In this document: positions 44,570 to 55,017 of the stretch, piece after piece
How the letters are laid out: each line of letters begins with the position of its first letter
Numbering within the stretch: position 1 is the first letter of the stretch
NCBI RefSeq assembly: GCF_021513275.1
Contig: NZ_CP090978.1
Span: 1,426,001-1,490,000 of the forward strand
Source of the DNA: Paenibacillus hexagrammi
GTDB taxonomy: Bacteria > Bacillota > Bacilli > Paenibacillales > NBRC-103111
Direction of reading: 5' to 3'
Length of the DNA stretch: 64,000 nucleotides
Program-made: the position numbers and the translations under genes
Notes under the pieces: generated by a model
Database searches by the model: none
The model's input: the letters and a program-made list of their open reading frames with translations, nothing else
Told to the model about the DNA's origin: nothing

Positions 44570-46279
44570 CTATTTTGTGGACCACAGTTTGATCCGGCTT
44601 TGAATATGCTTCGTATAGGCGGCTTCCATTTCTTTCACACCGGACTTTTCCAGCTCTGCCATATAGGCATCCCAGATTTTATCGAAATCCTCCGGCTTGG
44701 AAAGGACAGCTTCCGGAATGCGCTTCCAGGTAATGTCCTTCATCTTGGCCCCCAAGATCACAGCAAGATCATCACTAGGCAGTGACATCGTATAGGCTGC
44801 ACCGTATGCCCTCGGTTGGAATTCTTCTTCACTAGGAAACAGGTTTTTCCAGTGCTCGGCTTTATAGGCCTTCAGAGCCTCCTTCTCAGGCTCGCTGTAG
44901 GTTGCCGTAAGCAGCTCCGGGTAATTACGAGTGAAATAATTACCTGTAGAATCCTTGATGCCGTCGCCGTAATGGACCATGATGTTCCAATATAGACCTA
45001 CACCGGATTCTTTTTGGAACGCTGCGATTTCGTTGTTCATTCGTTCCTGTACAGCTGGAATAATGGTGCGCTTGCCGTTTTCAACCGTGTAATGCTTCCC
45101 TTCAATGCCCCAGTTGTTTAGGATCTGTCCTTCTTCTGATGCGAGGAAATCGAGGAACTGAATGGCTCGTACGGGGTCCTTACACTTGCTTGAGATTGAG
45201 ATCCCATATCCGCCGTCAAACCCGGCAGGCCAGAAGCTGGTATCCTTGTAATCCTTGCTCAGCGTGACTGGATAATGACCGTAGGTCTGATCGAATTTTC
45301 CAGCTGCTTTTAATGCATTTTGTCCATCGCCATAGTCCCATTCCGGGTCTGCGAGGCCGAGGACACGGCCAGTAGCAACCTTCGCCTTGAACTGATCAGT
45401 CTTTTGTATGAAGCTTTCCGGATCGAGAAGTCCGACGTTATTCATGTGATTCAACCAGCGGAAATATTCCTTTTCTTCCGGTCGGCGGAAGTGGTACGTC
45501 GCTTGGTACGTTTTCTGATCAATGAAGTATTCACCGTCGTCAGGTCCTCCGGTCGTCTGGAAGCCAGAGTTGGTTACCTGGTACATATGCCAATCGTCGG
45601 CATTCAGAGAAAGCCCGATATTTTTGTTGCCATTCTCGTCAGTCGGATGCTTGGTTAAGTAATTCTGGATGACCTTTTCAAAATCCTGAACCGTGTGAAT
45701 CTCCGGGTATCCAGCCTCTTTGACAACACGGTGTTGAAGCTCGAAACCTCCGTCAGCCTTAAGCTTCTTCTCATCGACCGAGGACCAAGTCGGAATCGCG
45801 TAGATCGAGGGATCATCTAAGCTGTACTTGGTTCGAACCAGCTTGTCGCCCAGCATTTTTTTGATGTGTGGTGCGTACTTGTCGATCAAATCCGTTAAAT
45901 CGATAATAGCACCGGCATCGACTAGTTTACCGACATCCGCTTTGGCCGCGATTAAATCCGGATAGTCCCCTGTTGCGGCGATAAGCGAAATTTTTTGGAC
46001 CGGATCACCAACGGCAAATTCAGCGTTTAAAGTGACACCGGTTTTCTCCGTGATGACCTTGCCGACTTCGTCTTTCATGTTGTTCCAATTGGTGCTGGGA
46101 TCCTCTGAAAAATAGCTCAGTGTAATGGGCTCTAAGCCTACCCCGGATGGAGCGCCGCTTTCTAGCTTGGTTCCTTCACTCGGAGTCGGGCTGGTCGAGC
46201 TGCTGCATCCTGCAAGTGTTACGGTTAGACTGAGCGTAAGTATAGTAGAATTGAGAATTCCTTGTTTTCCCCAGTTCAT
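44570..46279 (-). CDS. Extracellular solute-binding lipoprotein of a sugar ABC transporter (LplA-like)
   Basis: 569 residues. The N terminus is a lipoprotein signal peptide: basic start, hydrophobic ILTLSLTVTLAGC, with the lipid-modified cysteine at about residue 25, then a Ser/Thr/Pro-rich linker. The mature part resembles the large LplA/YtcQ binding proteins of Paenibacillus and Bacillus carbohydrate transporters. It is the last gene of the leftward group and follows two permeases of the LplB and LplC types. No ATPase gene is present, as usual for these systems, which share a general MsmX-type ATPase. The neighbouring alpha-galactosidase suggests galactosides as substrate. Confidence 0.9.
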   Translation of the reverse strand: MNWGKQGILNSTILTLSLTVTLAGCSSSTSPTPSEGTKLESGAPSGVGLEPITLSYFSEDPSTNWNNMKDEVGKVITEKTGVTLNAEFAVGDPVQKISLIAATGDYPDLIAAKADVGKLVDAGAIIDLTDLIDKYAPHIKKMLGDKLVRTKYSLDDPSIYAIPTWSSVDEKKLKADGGFELQHRVVKEAGYPEIHTVQDFEKVIQNYLTKHPTDENGNKNIGLSLNADDWHMYQVTNSGFQTTGGPDDGEYFIDQKTYQATYHFRRPEEKEYFRWLNHMNNVGLLDPESFIQKTDQFKAKVATGRVLGLADPEWDYGDGQNALKAAGKFDQTYGHYPVTLSKDYKDTSFWPAGFDGGYGISISSKCKDPVRAIQFLDFLASEEGQILNNWGIEGKHYTVENGKRTIIPAVQERMNNEIAAFQKESGVGLYWNIMVHYGDGIKDSTGNYFTRNYPELLTATYSEPEKEALKAYKAEHWKNLFPSEEEFQPRAYGAAYTMSLPSDDLAVILGAKMKDITWKRIPEAVLSKPEDFDKIWDAYMAELEKSGVKEMEAAYTKHIQSRIKLWSTK

Positions 46280-46349
46280 AAAGCGAAACCTCCCATTTTT
46301 TGTGATAAATTGAATGGCATATGCTGTGGACCTGAAGCACCTTCGTGTA

Positions 46350-47237
46350 TTAGCTCTTTACCGCGCCAAGTGTCATGCCTTTAACAAAATATTTTTGTAA
46401 AAAAGGATAGACAATCAGAATCGGCACGGTCACGATGATGGTGATGGCCATTTTGACGGATTCAGGCGAGACCTGCGCCATGCGCTGAGCCATGTTCGCG
46501 GAATCTTGAGAATTGGTAGCGCTTGTTGTTGTACTTTGCAAAATCTTCATCAACTCATATTGCAGCGTGGTCAAAGATTCGTTCGACCCGTTAAAAAGAT
46601 ACGTATCGAACCAGGAGTTCCATTGCCCCACAGCCAAGAAGAGGGCTACCGTCGCTAGAGCCGGTTTGCAAAGCGGGAGAATAATACGCCAGAAGATGGT
46701 GAAATCGTTAGCGCCGTCCAGCTTTGCTGATTCTTGGAGCGCATAAGGCAGTCCGTCGATAAAGGACCGGATAACGAAGACATTGAAGGCGCTTACTAGA
46801 CCGGGCAGAATATAGACAGCAAATGTACCGATTAAGTGCAAATCCTTCATGAGGATAAATCCGGGGATCAACCCGCCGGAGACATACATAGTCATAGCAA
46901 GAAAGGCGGATATGAATGCTCTTGCCGAAAAATCATGCCGTGACAGGGTAAAGGCTAGCATGGAACCGCTGATTAAGCCGGCTAAGGTACCAATAACAGT
47001 ACGAAGTACGGATATTTTAAAGCCTGTAATCATTCCTTTGAAGGTAAATATCAAATCGTAGTTCTTCAATGTGAATTGTCTTGGCCAGATCGTGATTCCA
47101 CCTCTAACCGTATCCACAGAATCGTTAAAAGAGATGGCGAGCACGTTTAAAAATGGATATAACGTCAGAACGGTGACCGCAAACATGGAAAGATATACGA
47201 TCACTTCCAAAACATGATCTTGCACCGGTTTTGCCAT
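46350..47237 (-). CDS. Sugar ABC transporter permease (LplC/YtcP-like)
   Basis: 295 residues with about six hydrophobic segments, starting VIVYLSMFAVTVLTLYPFL. The ABC-permease EAA-like loop reads ESAKLDGANDFTIFWRI. The C terminus (YFVKGMTLGAVKS) is characteristic of the LplC/YtcP subgroup. It would form the membrane channel with the LplB-like subunit encoded just before it and work with the binding lipoprotein encoded after it. Confidence 0.92.
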   Translation of the reverse strand: MAKPVQDHVLEVIVYLSMFAVTVLTLYPFLNVLAISFNDSVDTVRGGITIWPRQFTLKNYDLIFTFKGMITGFKISVLRTVIGTLAGLISGSMLAFTLSRHDFSARAFISAFLAMTMYVSGGLIPGFILMKDLHLIGTFAVYILPGLVSAFNVFVIRSFIDGLPYALQESAKLDGANDFTIFWRIILPLCKPALATVALFLAVGQWNSWFDTYLFNGSNESLTTLQYELMKILQSTTTSATNSQDSANMAQRMAQVSPESVKMAITIIVTVPILIVYPFLQKYFVKGMTLGAVKS

Positions 47238-47301
47238 CAGCTTTTTTTCAGTCGGCCAACCGGCTTCGTCCTATTGACAGCCTCCATGCCATCCATCCTC
47301 C

Positions 47302-48255
47302 TTACATAATGCTCTCGTTGGTAAAGCGCTTAAAGATGCCATTAGCTGCAAACAGCAGGATCAGGCTTATCACGGAATTAAAGATATTGATCGCCGTACC
47401 GAAGGAATAGCGCCCCATCCCCAGACCATAATTAAGCGCATACAAATCAAGCACTTCAGAGTAATCGATGACCATATGATTGCCTAGCAGGAATTGCTTC
47501 TCGAAGCCTGTACCGAGCAGATGACCAATGGACATAATCAGGAGAATGATGATCGTCGGGCGGATTCCCGGCAGCGTAACATGCCACATCTGCCTGAGGC
47601 GGCTTGCTCCGTCCACACGTGCAGCTTCATATAATTCAGGTCCGATTCCGGCTATGGCTGCCAAATAAATAATGGCGCTCCAGCCTGTTTCCTTCCACAC
47701 ATCGGCACTCGTGACAATTCCCCAAAACCAATTTCCTTGCGCCATGAACTGGATTGGCCGGTCGATGATGTGCAGGCCCAGAAGAAGATCATTCACGACA
47801 CCGCCGTCTGTTGAAAGCATTTTCGTGATGATGCCAGCGGCAACTACCCATGAAACAAAGTGCGGCAGATAAGATACAGTCTGAACAAACCGTTTCATGA
47901 TCTGAACACGAACCTCATTGAGCAGAAGCGCAAAGAGGACCGGCACGATAAAGCCTGCGACAAGACCCATCAAACTCATGGCCAGCGTGTTCCGCAGCAC
48001 GAGGTAGAAATGGGCGTCCTGAAATAATGTACGGAAATGCTCAAGACCAACCCACTTTTGTTTAAAAAATGAAACGCCCGGCCTATATTTCTGGAAGGCC
48101 ATTGTCCATCCCCACAGAGGCAAGTACTGGAAGACAAAAACCCATATGACAAACGGAATGGACATAAAGTACAGATACTTCTGATTATGAATAGCCCTCC
48201 AAGCATGCTGTGTACGTTTGTATGCGTATTTCTCATTCATTGTTACCGTTTTCAT
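47302..48255 (-). CDS. Sugar ABC transporter permease (LplB-like)
   Basis: 317 residues, with a short basic N terminus and then hydrophobic segments beginning YLYFMSIPFVIWVFVFQYLP. The EAA loop is clear: YEAARVDGASRLRQMWHVTLP. It is the LplB-type partner of the LplC-like permease 64 bases downstream. The ribosome site (AAAGGGGGG on the minus strand) is strong, and the gene follows the response regulator, so the two-component system probably controls this transporter. Confidence 0.92.
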   Translation of the reverse strand: MKTVTMNEKYAYKRTQHAWRAIHNQKYLYFMSIPFVIWVFVFQYLPLWGWTMAFQKYRPGVSFFKQKWVGLEHFRTLFQDAHFYLVLRNTLAMSLMGLVAGFIVPVLFALLLNEVRVQIMKRFVQTVSYLPHFVSWVVAAGIITKMLSTDGGVVNDLLLGLHIIDRPIQFMAQGNWFWGIVTSADVWKETGWSAIIYLAAIAGIGPELYEAARVDGASRLRQMWHVTLPGIRPTIIILLIMSIGHLLGTGFEKQFLLGNHMVIDYSEVLDLYALNYGLGMGRYSFGTAINIFNSVISLILLFAANGIFKRFTNESIM

Positions 48256-48340
48256 TTATTTCCCCCCTTTCTTACATCCATCATAAAACAAGGAGAGAGC
48301 AGGGCATATATAACGGATTACGGGTAAAATCATCCAAAAA

Positions 48341-49892
48341 TTATGGATTTTTATATTCCGAGGGAGATCGCCCTTCGTAGCGTTTAAATTTGCTGTGAAA
48401 ATAGTTGACGTTCGTATAGCCAACTCGCTCGGCCACTTCGTAAACCTTCATACCACGACCCAGAAATTCCTTCGCTTTCTCGATGCGTACTTTGTCCAAA
48501 TAGGTGTTAAAGTACTCCCCGGTCTTGCTCTTGAAAAGCTGTCCCAAATAGGCGGTACTGTAACCCAGCATTCCAGCCAATGTGTCCAGCTTCAGATTGT
48601 CGGCATAATGCCTGTTAATGAAGTCGATCATTCTTTTAAAATCCTGCTCATGGCCTCCCGGTTCGGTTTCTTTTGCTAATGTGATGAGGAAGCGGTGAGC
48701 CTCTGCTACGAGATCGTCCATATGTGTATGCTGAAAGATTCCGTTTAAAAAAAGAGAAACCGTCATAGCGCCTTCCTGCTCCATACGGGATTCGGCTGTC
48801 AGCTTATGAATGACGGCGTTGGATAGAAAGAAGAACGATTCTTTCACAGATCTCTCATCTTGTCCCTGCTGGATGAACGAAGCTGCCGCCTCTTTCAATA
48901 TGGGAAGGATTGCGTCTTGGTTTCCAACATCAAGATTGTAGTACAAACGGAAGATGAAGGTCCCCATCACGTCTTCGGTAAGGTCGTCGGATAGAGAAGG
49001 AGAGGCCGGAGTAGGGGAGAGAGGTGGATTCAGTCCTAGAAGTCGATTCTTCTCGCTAAAAAATGCTTGTTTGATGGCTTCCTGGGCTCTGACATAGGAA
49101 TAATAGACATGCTCAGGTGCTGATACAACTCCTCCGGTCGCTGCGACGAATGGAACATCTCCTATTACATGACGAAGCTCGTTGTAAAAATCCTTACGCT
49201 TGTCATTCCCGCGCAGCGGCTCGGCTCAGAAGCAGCACGGTATAGGGAGCAAGAATGGTTACAAGTCCCAACATCAGGCTTTCTATCCTGGGTTTTAACC
49301 CGGCACATATCCGGACTAGTTCATCGGTACGGTCCTCTTCGAAGACCTGCGGATAGATGACCACAGCTTCATAGTTGTCCCACAATAGATCGGCTTCTTT
49401 CGTCTTGCTCCTCATCTTGATCGGATCCTCGGTTGTTCCTTGCGGGATGAGCAGGCGGTGCAAAAGGAAATCCCGGTTTATGATTCCTAGCTGCCGCAGC
49501 TCCCCTTGGTGACGTTCTTCTTCAATCCGCTCTCGCACTTGCTTGAGTAGGGCGGTCATTTCCCCGATATCTACAGGTTTAAGAAGATACCCATCAACCC
49601 CGAATTTGATCGCTTGTTGAGCGTACTCAAAGTCCGCATATCCACTGAGAATGATCATATGCAAATGAACACCTAGCGTTGAAGCATGCTGTATGAATTG
49701 TAACCCGTCCATAACGGGCATGCGGATATCGACGATCACGAGATCGGGCATATCTGACTTCAAGACATTCAAGGCTTCTTGACCATTAGCTGCCGCAGCT
49801 ATAACTTGAAAGCCGAGGCTTCCCCATGGAATCAAGGTTTGCAGACCTTGACGAAGCTTAGGCTCATCGTCCACAATAACGGTCTTCAGCAT
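48341..49892 (-). pseudogene. YesN-like response regulator (REC plus AraC-type HTH), frameshifted
   Basis: It reads as one protein of about 517 residues across two frames. The N-terminal part (49892 down to about 49224) has a receiver domain: VDDEPKLRQG, phospho-acceptor in VIVDIRMPVMDG, and YLLKPVD. The C-terminal part (from about 49222 down to 48341) starts EPLRGNDKRKDFYNEL and ends in an AraC-type HTH (LAGMLGYSTAYLGQLFKS, VGYTNVNYFHSKFK). The break is near 49223, where one base seems extra. The start overlaps the kinase stop by a few bases. With the kinase it should respond to a sugar signal and activate the transporter genes; it is broken as written. Confidence 0.82.
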
Positions 49893-51670
49893 CGTGACAC
49901 CCCTCCTGGAATGAAAAATGTAACACTTGTGCCGTTCCCTGGCTCGCTCTCGATTTGCAGACAGCTGGTTGTCCCATATAGCAGAACAAGACGGTCATTG
50001 ACGTTGCGCAATCCGATTCGTTGGCCTTCCTGCTCATCAACACTTGCAGAAAGCTCCTCCTGCATGAGGGAGAGACGACCAGCCGGAAAGCCAGCACCGT
50101 TGTCGCTTACCTTAATTCGGATCCCCTCCGAAACGCTCATGACCTCCACTTCAATGTAGGCCCCTTCTGCGCGGTTATCCAAGCCATGTATAATGGCATT
50201 TTCAACTAGAGGCTGAATAATAAGTGGTGGAATGGGCAGCTCTTCTAGATGGGGTTCCACCTTGAAGCGATATTCCAATCGGTCTTCATATCTGAATTTT
50301 TGAATTTCCAGATAACAACGAACTCGCTCCAGCTCCTTACGAAGTGTAATCTTGCCATTGCCAGCTTCCAGGCTGCTTCGGAGTAATGAGCTTAGCAGCC
50401 ATACCGCATGTGCAATATCGTCCTGTTTGCGAATGTGGGACTCCATCCTGATGGATTCGAGCGCATTGAATAGAAAGTGCGGGTTAATTTGGCTCGCCAG
50501 CATTTTAAACTTGATTTCATTCTGCCTTTGCTCAACAAGACTTTTCTGACGATTCGTTTCTTGGACTTCTTGGATTAGTTGAGAGATGCTTCTGACTAGC
50601 GAATTGAACCGTCTGGATAGCAGCCCGATTTCATCTTTTCCGTCGATATGGAGATACGTTTCCAAAGAGCCCGATCCTACCTTGGACATATGATTGCTTA
50701 AGCGGTAAAGCCTCCTGGATAGGAGAGAAGCAGAAGCATAGATGAGCAGAACTGCGAAGATGAGACTGGCCGAGATCACAATGATGCCGAGCCGGATTAC
50801 TTGATTGGCATCTCGGGTAATGTCGGATACGGTAAAAATGGATATGATGCGAAGCCCGTTCCAGCTGTTTTCCGGATTCAAATTGGCAATAACCACTTTG
50901 GACGCATGGCCATTCACAATTCCATCGTAGCTGCCTGTTTGTTGGGACAGAACGTTCTCGTCAGTATGGATTTCAAATAGATTCTTACCGAACAGTGCCG
51001 CGTCATTGGATGCGACGATGCGATTACGGTCATCCACGATAAAAGTTTGGAATGACTCCTGATCCAGAATAGAGCTTAATCGGTGCTTGTCTACATTAAT
51101 GACTAAGACCCCTGTTCGCCCTGGAGGATCTAAGGAAAAGGAACGAATCAGACTAAGATACTCTTCATTGACCCGTTCATCCTTGATTAAATTCCAGCCT
51201 GCAAGTCCTTTCCGCGCAATAGCTTCCTTGTACCAGTCTTGCGATAGGATGTCATCGTCTGGTTGGATGAATTCCCAGTTATTAAGCGCTCCAGGATTGA
51301 CTGTATAAACACGGATGCCGGATATCTCTTTATACAATTGGAGATAGTCCCGTATGTCCGTATATCCCCTGTAGGCCTGAATCACTTCGAGATTGCTATT
51401 ATACTGTCGGCCGGCTACCAGCTTCATCTTATTGTCCGTCGTTAATCGATAGGAGATATCTAGCGGAACCTTCATCAATTCTTCCGTACGTTTACGGACG
51501 CGTTCCACATTGCCAGATACCTGCAGGAAGGCATCCTGAATAACGATTGCACGAAGCTTCGCAGTCAAGAACAGACCGCTGAGCATGAGGGGAAGGACAG
51601 CTGCTGAGATGAATGTGATGGCCAGCTTCTTCTTCATTTTCATATCATTCATGATTCGGATAAAAAACAT
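49886..51670 (-). CDS. YesM-like sensor histidine kinase
   Basis: 594 residues. An N-terminal membrane segment (about residues 16-38), an extracytoplasmic sensor region of about 240 residues and a second membrane segment (LGIIVISASLIFAVLLIYA) precede a HAMP region. The kinase core is of the His_kinase family: QINPHFLFNALES carries the phosphorylated histidine, and the ATPase part shows LVENAIIHG and DNGAGFP. It pairs with the response regulator whose gene overlaps its stop. The upstream alpha-galactosidase gene is 25 bases away on the same strand, so the kinase is probably co-transcribed with the sugar genes. Confidence 0.92.
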   Translation of the reverse strand: MFFIRIMNDMKMKKKLAITFISAAVLPLMLSGLFLTAKLRAIVIQDAFLQVSGNVERVRKRTEELMKVPLDISYRLTTDNKMKLVAGRQYNSNLEVIQAYRGYTDIRDYLQLYKEISGIRVYTVNPGALNNWEFIQPDDDILSQDWYKEAIARKGLAGWNLIKDERVNEEYLSLIRSFSLDPPGRTGVLVINVDKHRLSSILDQESFQTFIVDDRNRIVASNDAALFGKNLFEIHTDENVLSQQTGSYDGIVNGHASKVVIANLNPENSWNGLRIISIFTVSDITRDANQVIRLGIIVISASLIFAVLLIYASASLLSRRLYRLSNHMSKVGSGSLETYLHIDGKDEIGLLSRRFNSLVRSISQLIQEVQETNRQKSLVEQRQNEIKFKMLASQINPHFLFNALESIRMESHIRKQDDIAHAVWLLSSLLRSSLEAGNGKITLRKELERVRCYLEIQKFRYEDRLEYRFKVEPHLEELPIPPLIIQPLVENAIIHGLDNRAEGAYIEVEVMSVSEGIRIKVSDNGAGFPAGRLSLMQEELSASVDEQEGQRIGLRNVNDRLVLLYGTTSCLQIESEPGNGTSVTFFIPGGVSRC

Positions 51671-51695
51671 GGTTCACGCTCCCGAGTCCACTTGC

Positions 51696-53878
51696 TCAAA
51701 CATGATCCAGATTTACAGCCTGAAGCTTGAACCAACCGCTTTCGTAGTCCTTTTGTCCGAAGACCGTAGGTAGACCCACCAGCATAAGACTGTCTCCTCC
51801 CCGGATTGTCCGTTCCTCGCTTTTACTGGACTGCACTTCGTATTCGAATTCCGGGTTTAGACCGTCTAGGTGCAAGGCACGGAGCGGTGCGTTCGGAACG
51901 GCCATCACTTGGAAATAATAGACGAGCGCTTCGCTTTTGTCTTCAGACACAAACATCCATGCCGACTCGTTTCCGTCAAACGGATTCTTGAGACGATATA
52001 AGTCGCCCTTCTGAACCAAGCCTCGAAACTGCTTGTAGGTTGCGACTTGCTGCTTGACCGTCTCTTTCTCCTCATCGGTGAATTTCGTCAGGTCGAGCTC
52101 ATATCCGAAGTTACCTGACATGGCGACATCTCCTCTGAAGTCCAGAGGTGTTATTCGTCCGACCTGATGATTGGGCACAGCTGACACATGCGCTCCAATT
52201 GTACTTACCGGATAAACAAGGCTTGTGCCATATTGGATCTTCAAACGTTCCACCGCATCCGTATTATCACTGGTCCAGGTTTGAGGCATATAATAAAGCA
52301 TACCGGGATCAAATCGACCGCCGCCGCTTGAACAGCTCTCAAATAGAATATGAGGGAAATCAGCAGTCACGCGTTCCAACAGCTCGTAGAGACCCAGTAC
52401 ATAACGATGGGCGGTTTCACCCTGGCGTTCAGGAGGCAGAGCTGCGGAACCGATTTCTGTCAGGCAGCGGTTCATATCCCATTTGACGTAGGAAACCGGC
52501 ACACTGGTGAAAATGGCAGAAAGTGAGTCATAGATGTAATCGCGCACCTCTTTGCGAGTGTAATCGAGCACGAATTGCCATCTGGCCTCGCTGCGTCTCC
52601 GCCCCGGAACATGCAGGCACCAGTCGGGATGCTTTCTATACAGCTCACTGTCGGGAGAGATCATCTCGGGCTCGAACCAGAGTCCGAATTGAAGACCCAG
52701 CTTATTGATGCGTGCGGCAACATCCGCAAGTCCATCCGGCAGCTTACGGCGATCTTCGTACCAATCTCCCAAAGAGGAATTGTCAGAATCCCGTTTTCCG
52801 AACCAACCGTCATCCAGGACAAACAGCTCGATACCTAACTTGGAGCCTTCTTCCGCGATAGAGACCAGTTTATCCGCATCAAAGTTAAAATAGGTCGCTT
52901 CCCAGTTATTTACGAGGATAGGCCGCTCTTCATCCCGATACTTTCCTCGGCACAGTCGGGTACGATACAAGCGGTGATACGTGCGGGACATGTCTCCGAG
53001 CCCCTGGCCCGAATATACCATCACGACCTCCGGTGTTTGGAAGCTCTCTCCCGGAGCGAGCAGCCATGTAAAGTCAAATGAGTTTATTCCCAGGCTAAAT
53101 CGGGTAGAGCCAAACGCATCTACTTCTGCAACCGCTTCAAAGCCACCGCTGTACACCAAACTAAAGCCGAATGCATCCCCATGGCATTCCGTCGTCTCAG
53201 AGGTGACCAAAGCGGCGAATGGATTGAGTTGATGGCTGCTCATACCTCGCTTGCTATCGATCCGGGTTTCACCTTGCAGAAGCGCTCTGCGTGTAAGGTT
53301 ACCTTCCCGGGCCCAGGCACCGGAGAGATAGGTAATTTCTAAATCGCGCTTCTCCGCAAAATCAATACTAGCGCTCAGCGCCCTGCGCAGTCGAAGGTCC
53401 TTATCTCCTTCATTGCTGAAGCGAGCTGAACGAATGATGACGTTTCGATCAGCGAAAATGGTGTATAGCAGGACTACCTTAAGTCCTGAATAGGCATCAC
53501 TCAATACCAACTCCAGCGTATCGGCTTCGTTCTCATCTTCGATATAAACAGCCGGCAATCCGGTTAGCGAGGGCTTTCCCTTCATCATTCGGTAGGCTTC
53601 ATACTTTAATTCCGTAATGCGCGTTCCATCCTTCAGTTCTGCTTGATAGGCAGGATTTCGGAAGTCTCCGCTCCCATACTGAGGGTATTCCTGAGGCAGC
53701 CGATCCAGCCGGCCTTTTCCGGAGTGTGGATCAATAAATCCTTCATCGGCCCACGATGCTTCAGCTTGCCTCCCCAATAAACATGCACAGGATATCCGTT
53801 TACAATCTGAATAAAATAACTCATGTTGGAAGTTGTAAGGTGAAACAGTAAAGGGTTCTCTTGAACGATAATTGCCAT
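51696..53878 (-). pseudogene. Alpha-galactosidase, GH36 family, with a frameshift near the N terminus
   Basis: The restored protein is about 728 residues. The N-terminal 40 or so (MAIIVQENPLLFHL, YPVHVYWGGKLKHR) run in one frame from ATG 53878, behind a good GGGAGGAG site. The rest runs in another frame down to 51696; the join is near 53750, most simply at GGG where one base is missing. Catalytic motifs are intact: YVKWDMNR holds the nucleophile aspartate, and SCSSGGGRFDPG the acid/base aspartate, with LDDGWFGKRD before them. The enzyme releases alpha-linked galactose from melibiose- or raffinose-type sugars. If only the long downstream frame is translated, the N-terminal beta-sandwich would lose its first strands. 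Confidence 0.85.
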
Positions 53879-53987
53879 TGATAAATAACTCCTCCCAGAA
53901 TTTAAAGTTCAGTTATCGTGTTTGGCTCGAAACGCATTTGATACAATAAGATGTCTTTAAGCTTGATGAAATGTGAAAAACTGGCAA

Positions 53988-53999
53988 CACTATATAGTG
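53988..53999. promoter_or_regulatory. Perfect palindrome CACTATATAGTG, candidate operator
   Basis: A 12-base perfect palindrome lies in the 206-base region between the divergent alpha-galactosidase and AraC-family genes. Its place about 55 bases before the AraC -10 element would suit a shared regulatory site. Binding is not shown. Confidence 0.4.
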
Positions 54000-54054
54000 A
54001 AATGATATATGATAATAGCTTTATCGTACATGGCGTGGTACTTAATTAATATGG

Positions 54055-54060
54055 TATAAT
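54055..54060 (+). promoter_or_regulatory. Probable -10 element (TATAAT) of the AraC-family gene
   Basis: A consensus TATAAT lies 25 bases before the ATG at 54085. No TTGACA-like -35 is found at 16 to 18 bases upstream, so the promoter may need an activator. Confidence 0.55.
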
Positions 54061-54084
54061 GCTTGAAAACATAGGAGATGTATC

Positions 54085-54921
54085 ATGATTGAGTATTTGC
54101 AAAAGAGCAAGCATCACACAGAACTGCACCTCACTCAATTTGGGATAGAATCGTGCATCCCCCGCCATTTTCATGGACCAGCTGTAAGAGATTACTATTT
54201 GCTTCATTACATTTTAGAAGGAAGGGGCAGCTTTGAGGTTGGAGGTACAACGTACACACTAGGGAAGGGACAAGGTTTTCTCATTTGCCCGGGTGTTGTC
54301 ACCTATTATGAAGCGGATGCCTCACATCCGTGGACCTATTGCTGGGTGGGCTTTAACGGAACACTGGCTGAATGGCTCCTTAAACAAGCAGGTTTAACGT
54401 TATCATCGCCAATCCTTCACTATAATAGTGACGATCGATTATATAGGTATATTCAGATGATGGATGATTCAAAAAAGGATTTTCCTAGATCTCGTGAATC
54501 CAGATTAAACGGGCTGCTGTATCTCATGCTTTCGGAGCTGGTGGAGTCAGGACCGGTTGAGCCCAACAGTCCGAAGTCAGTTCGTTCAGAAGTTTACGTT
54601 GAAAAAGTGCTGGACCTTATTGAAGTCAACTATGCACAAAAAATAACGATGGAGGACATCGCACATGCAATCGGGCTGAATCGGAGCTATTTGTGTTCAT
54701 TATTCAAGCAACGGATGAATACGAGCATTCAAGACTACTTGATTCGCTGCCGAATCAATAAGGCCTGCGAAATGATGGGAAATGCAGAGCTTTCGATCGG
54801 TGACATATCCCGGTCCGTGGGCTACAACGACCCGTTACTCTTCTCCAAAATGTTCAAAAAGGTAAAGGGACTCTCTCCCAAGCATTACCGAACCGAACTC
54901 CAAACTGAAGCAGGAGATTGA
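54085..54921 (+). CDS. AraC-family transcriptional regulator (cupin plus HTH_18)
   Basis: 278 residues. The N-terminal half is an AraC-binding cupin (RHFHGPAVRDYYLLHYILEG, then GQGFLICPG), which usually senses a sugar. The C-terminal 100 residues form the double helix-turn-helix (ITMEDIAHAIGLNRSYLCSLFK and VGYNDPLLFSKMFK). This arrangement is like MsmR/RafR regulators of raffinose and melibiose genes. It is divergent from the alpha-galactosidase gene and so probably controls it. AGGAGATG lies just before the start. Confidence 0.9.
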   Translation: MIEYLQKSKHHTELHLTQFGIESCIPRHFHGPAVRDYYLLHYILEGRGSFEVGGTTYTLGKGQGFLICPGVVTYYEADASHPWTYCWVGFNGTLAEWLLKQAGLTLSSPILHYNSDDRLYRYIQMMDDSKKDFPRSRESRLNGLLYLMLSELVESGPVEPNSPKSVRSEVYVEKVLDLIEVNYAQKITMEDIAHAIGLNRSYLCSLFKQRMNTSIQDYLIRCRINKACEMMGNAELSIGDISRSVGYNDPLLFSKMFKKVKGLSPKHYRTELQTEAGD

Positions 54922-55017
54922 TGTGGATAAAGTTTTTTAATCATGCATTTTTATGGTAAAGTAATTCCATGATTTGTCATCTAGAAACCAAATAAAAACC
55001 TGTAAGGAGAGATGAAA

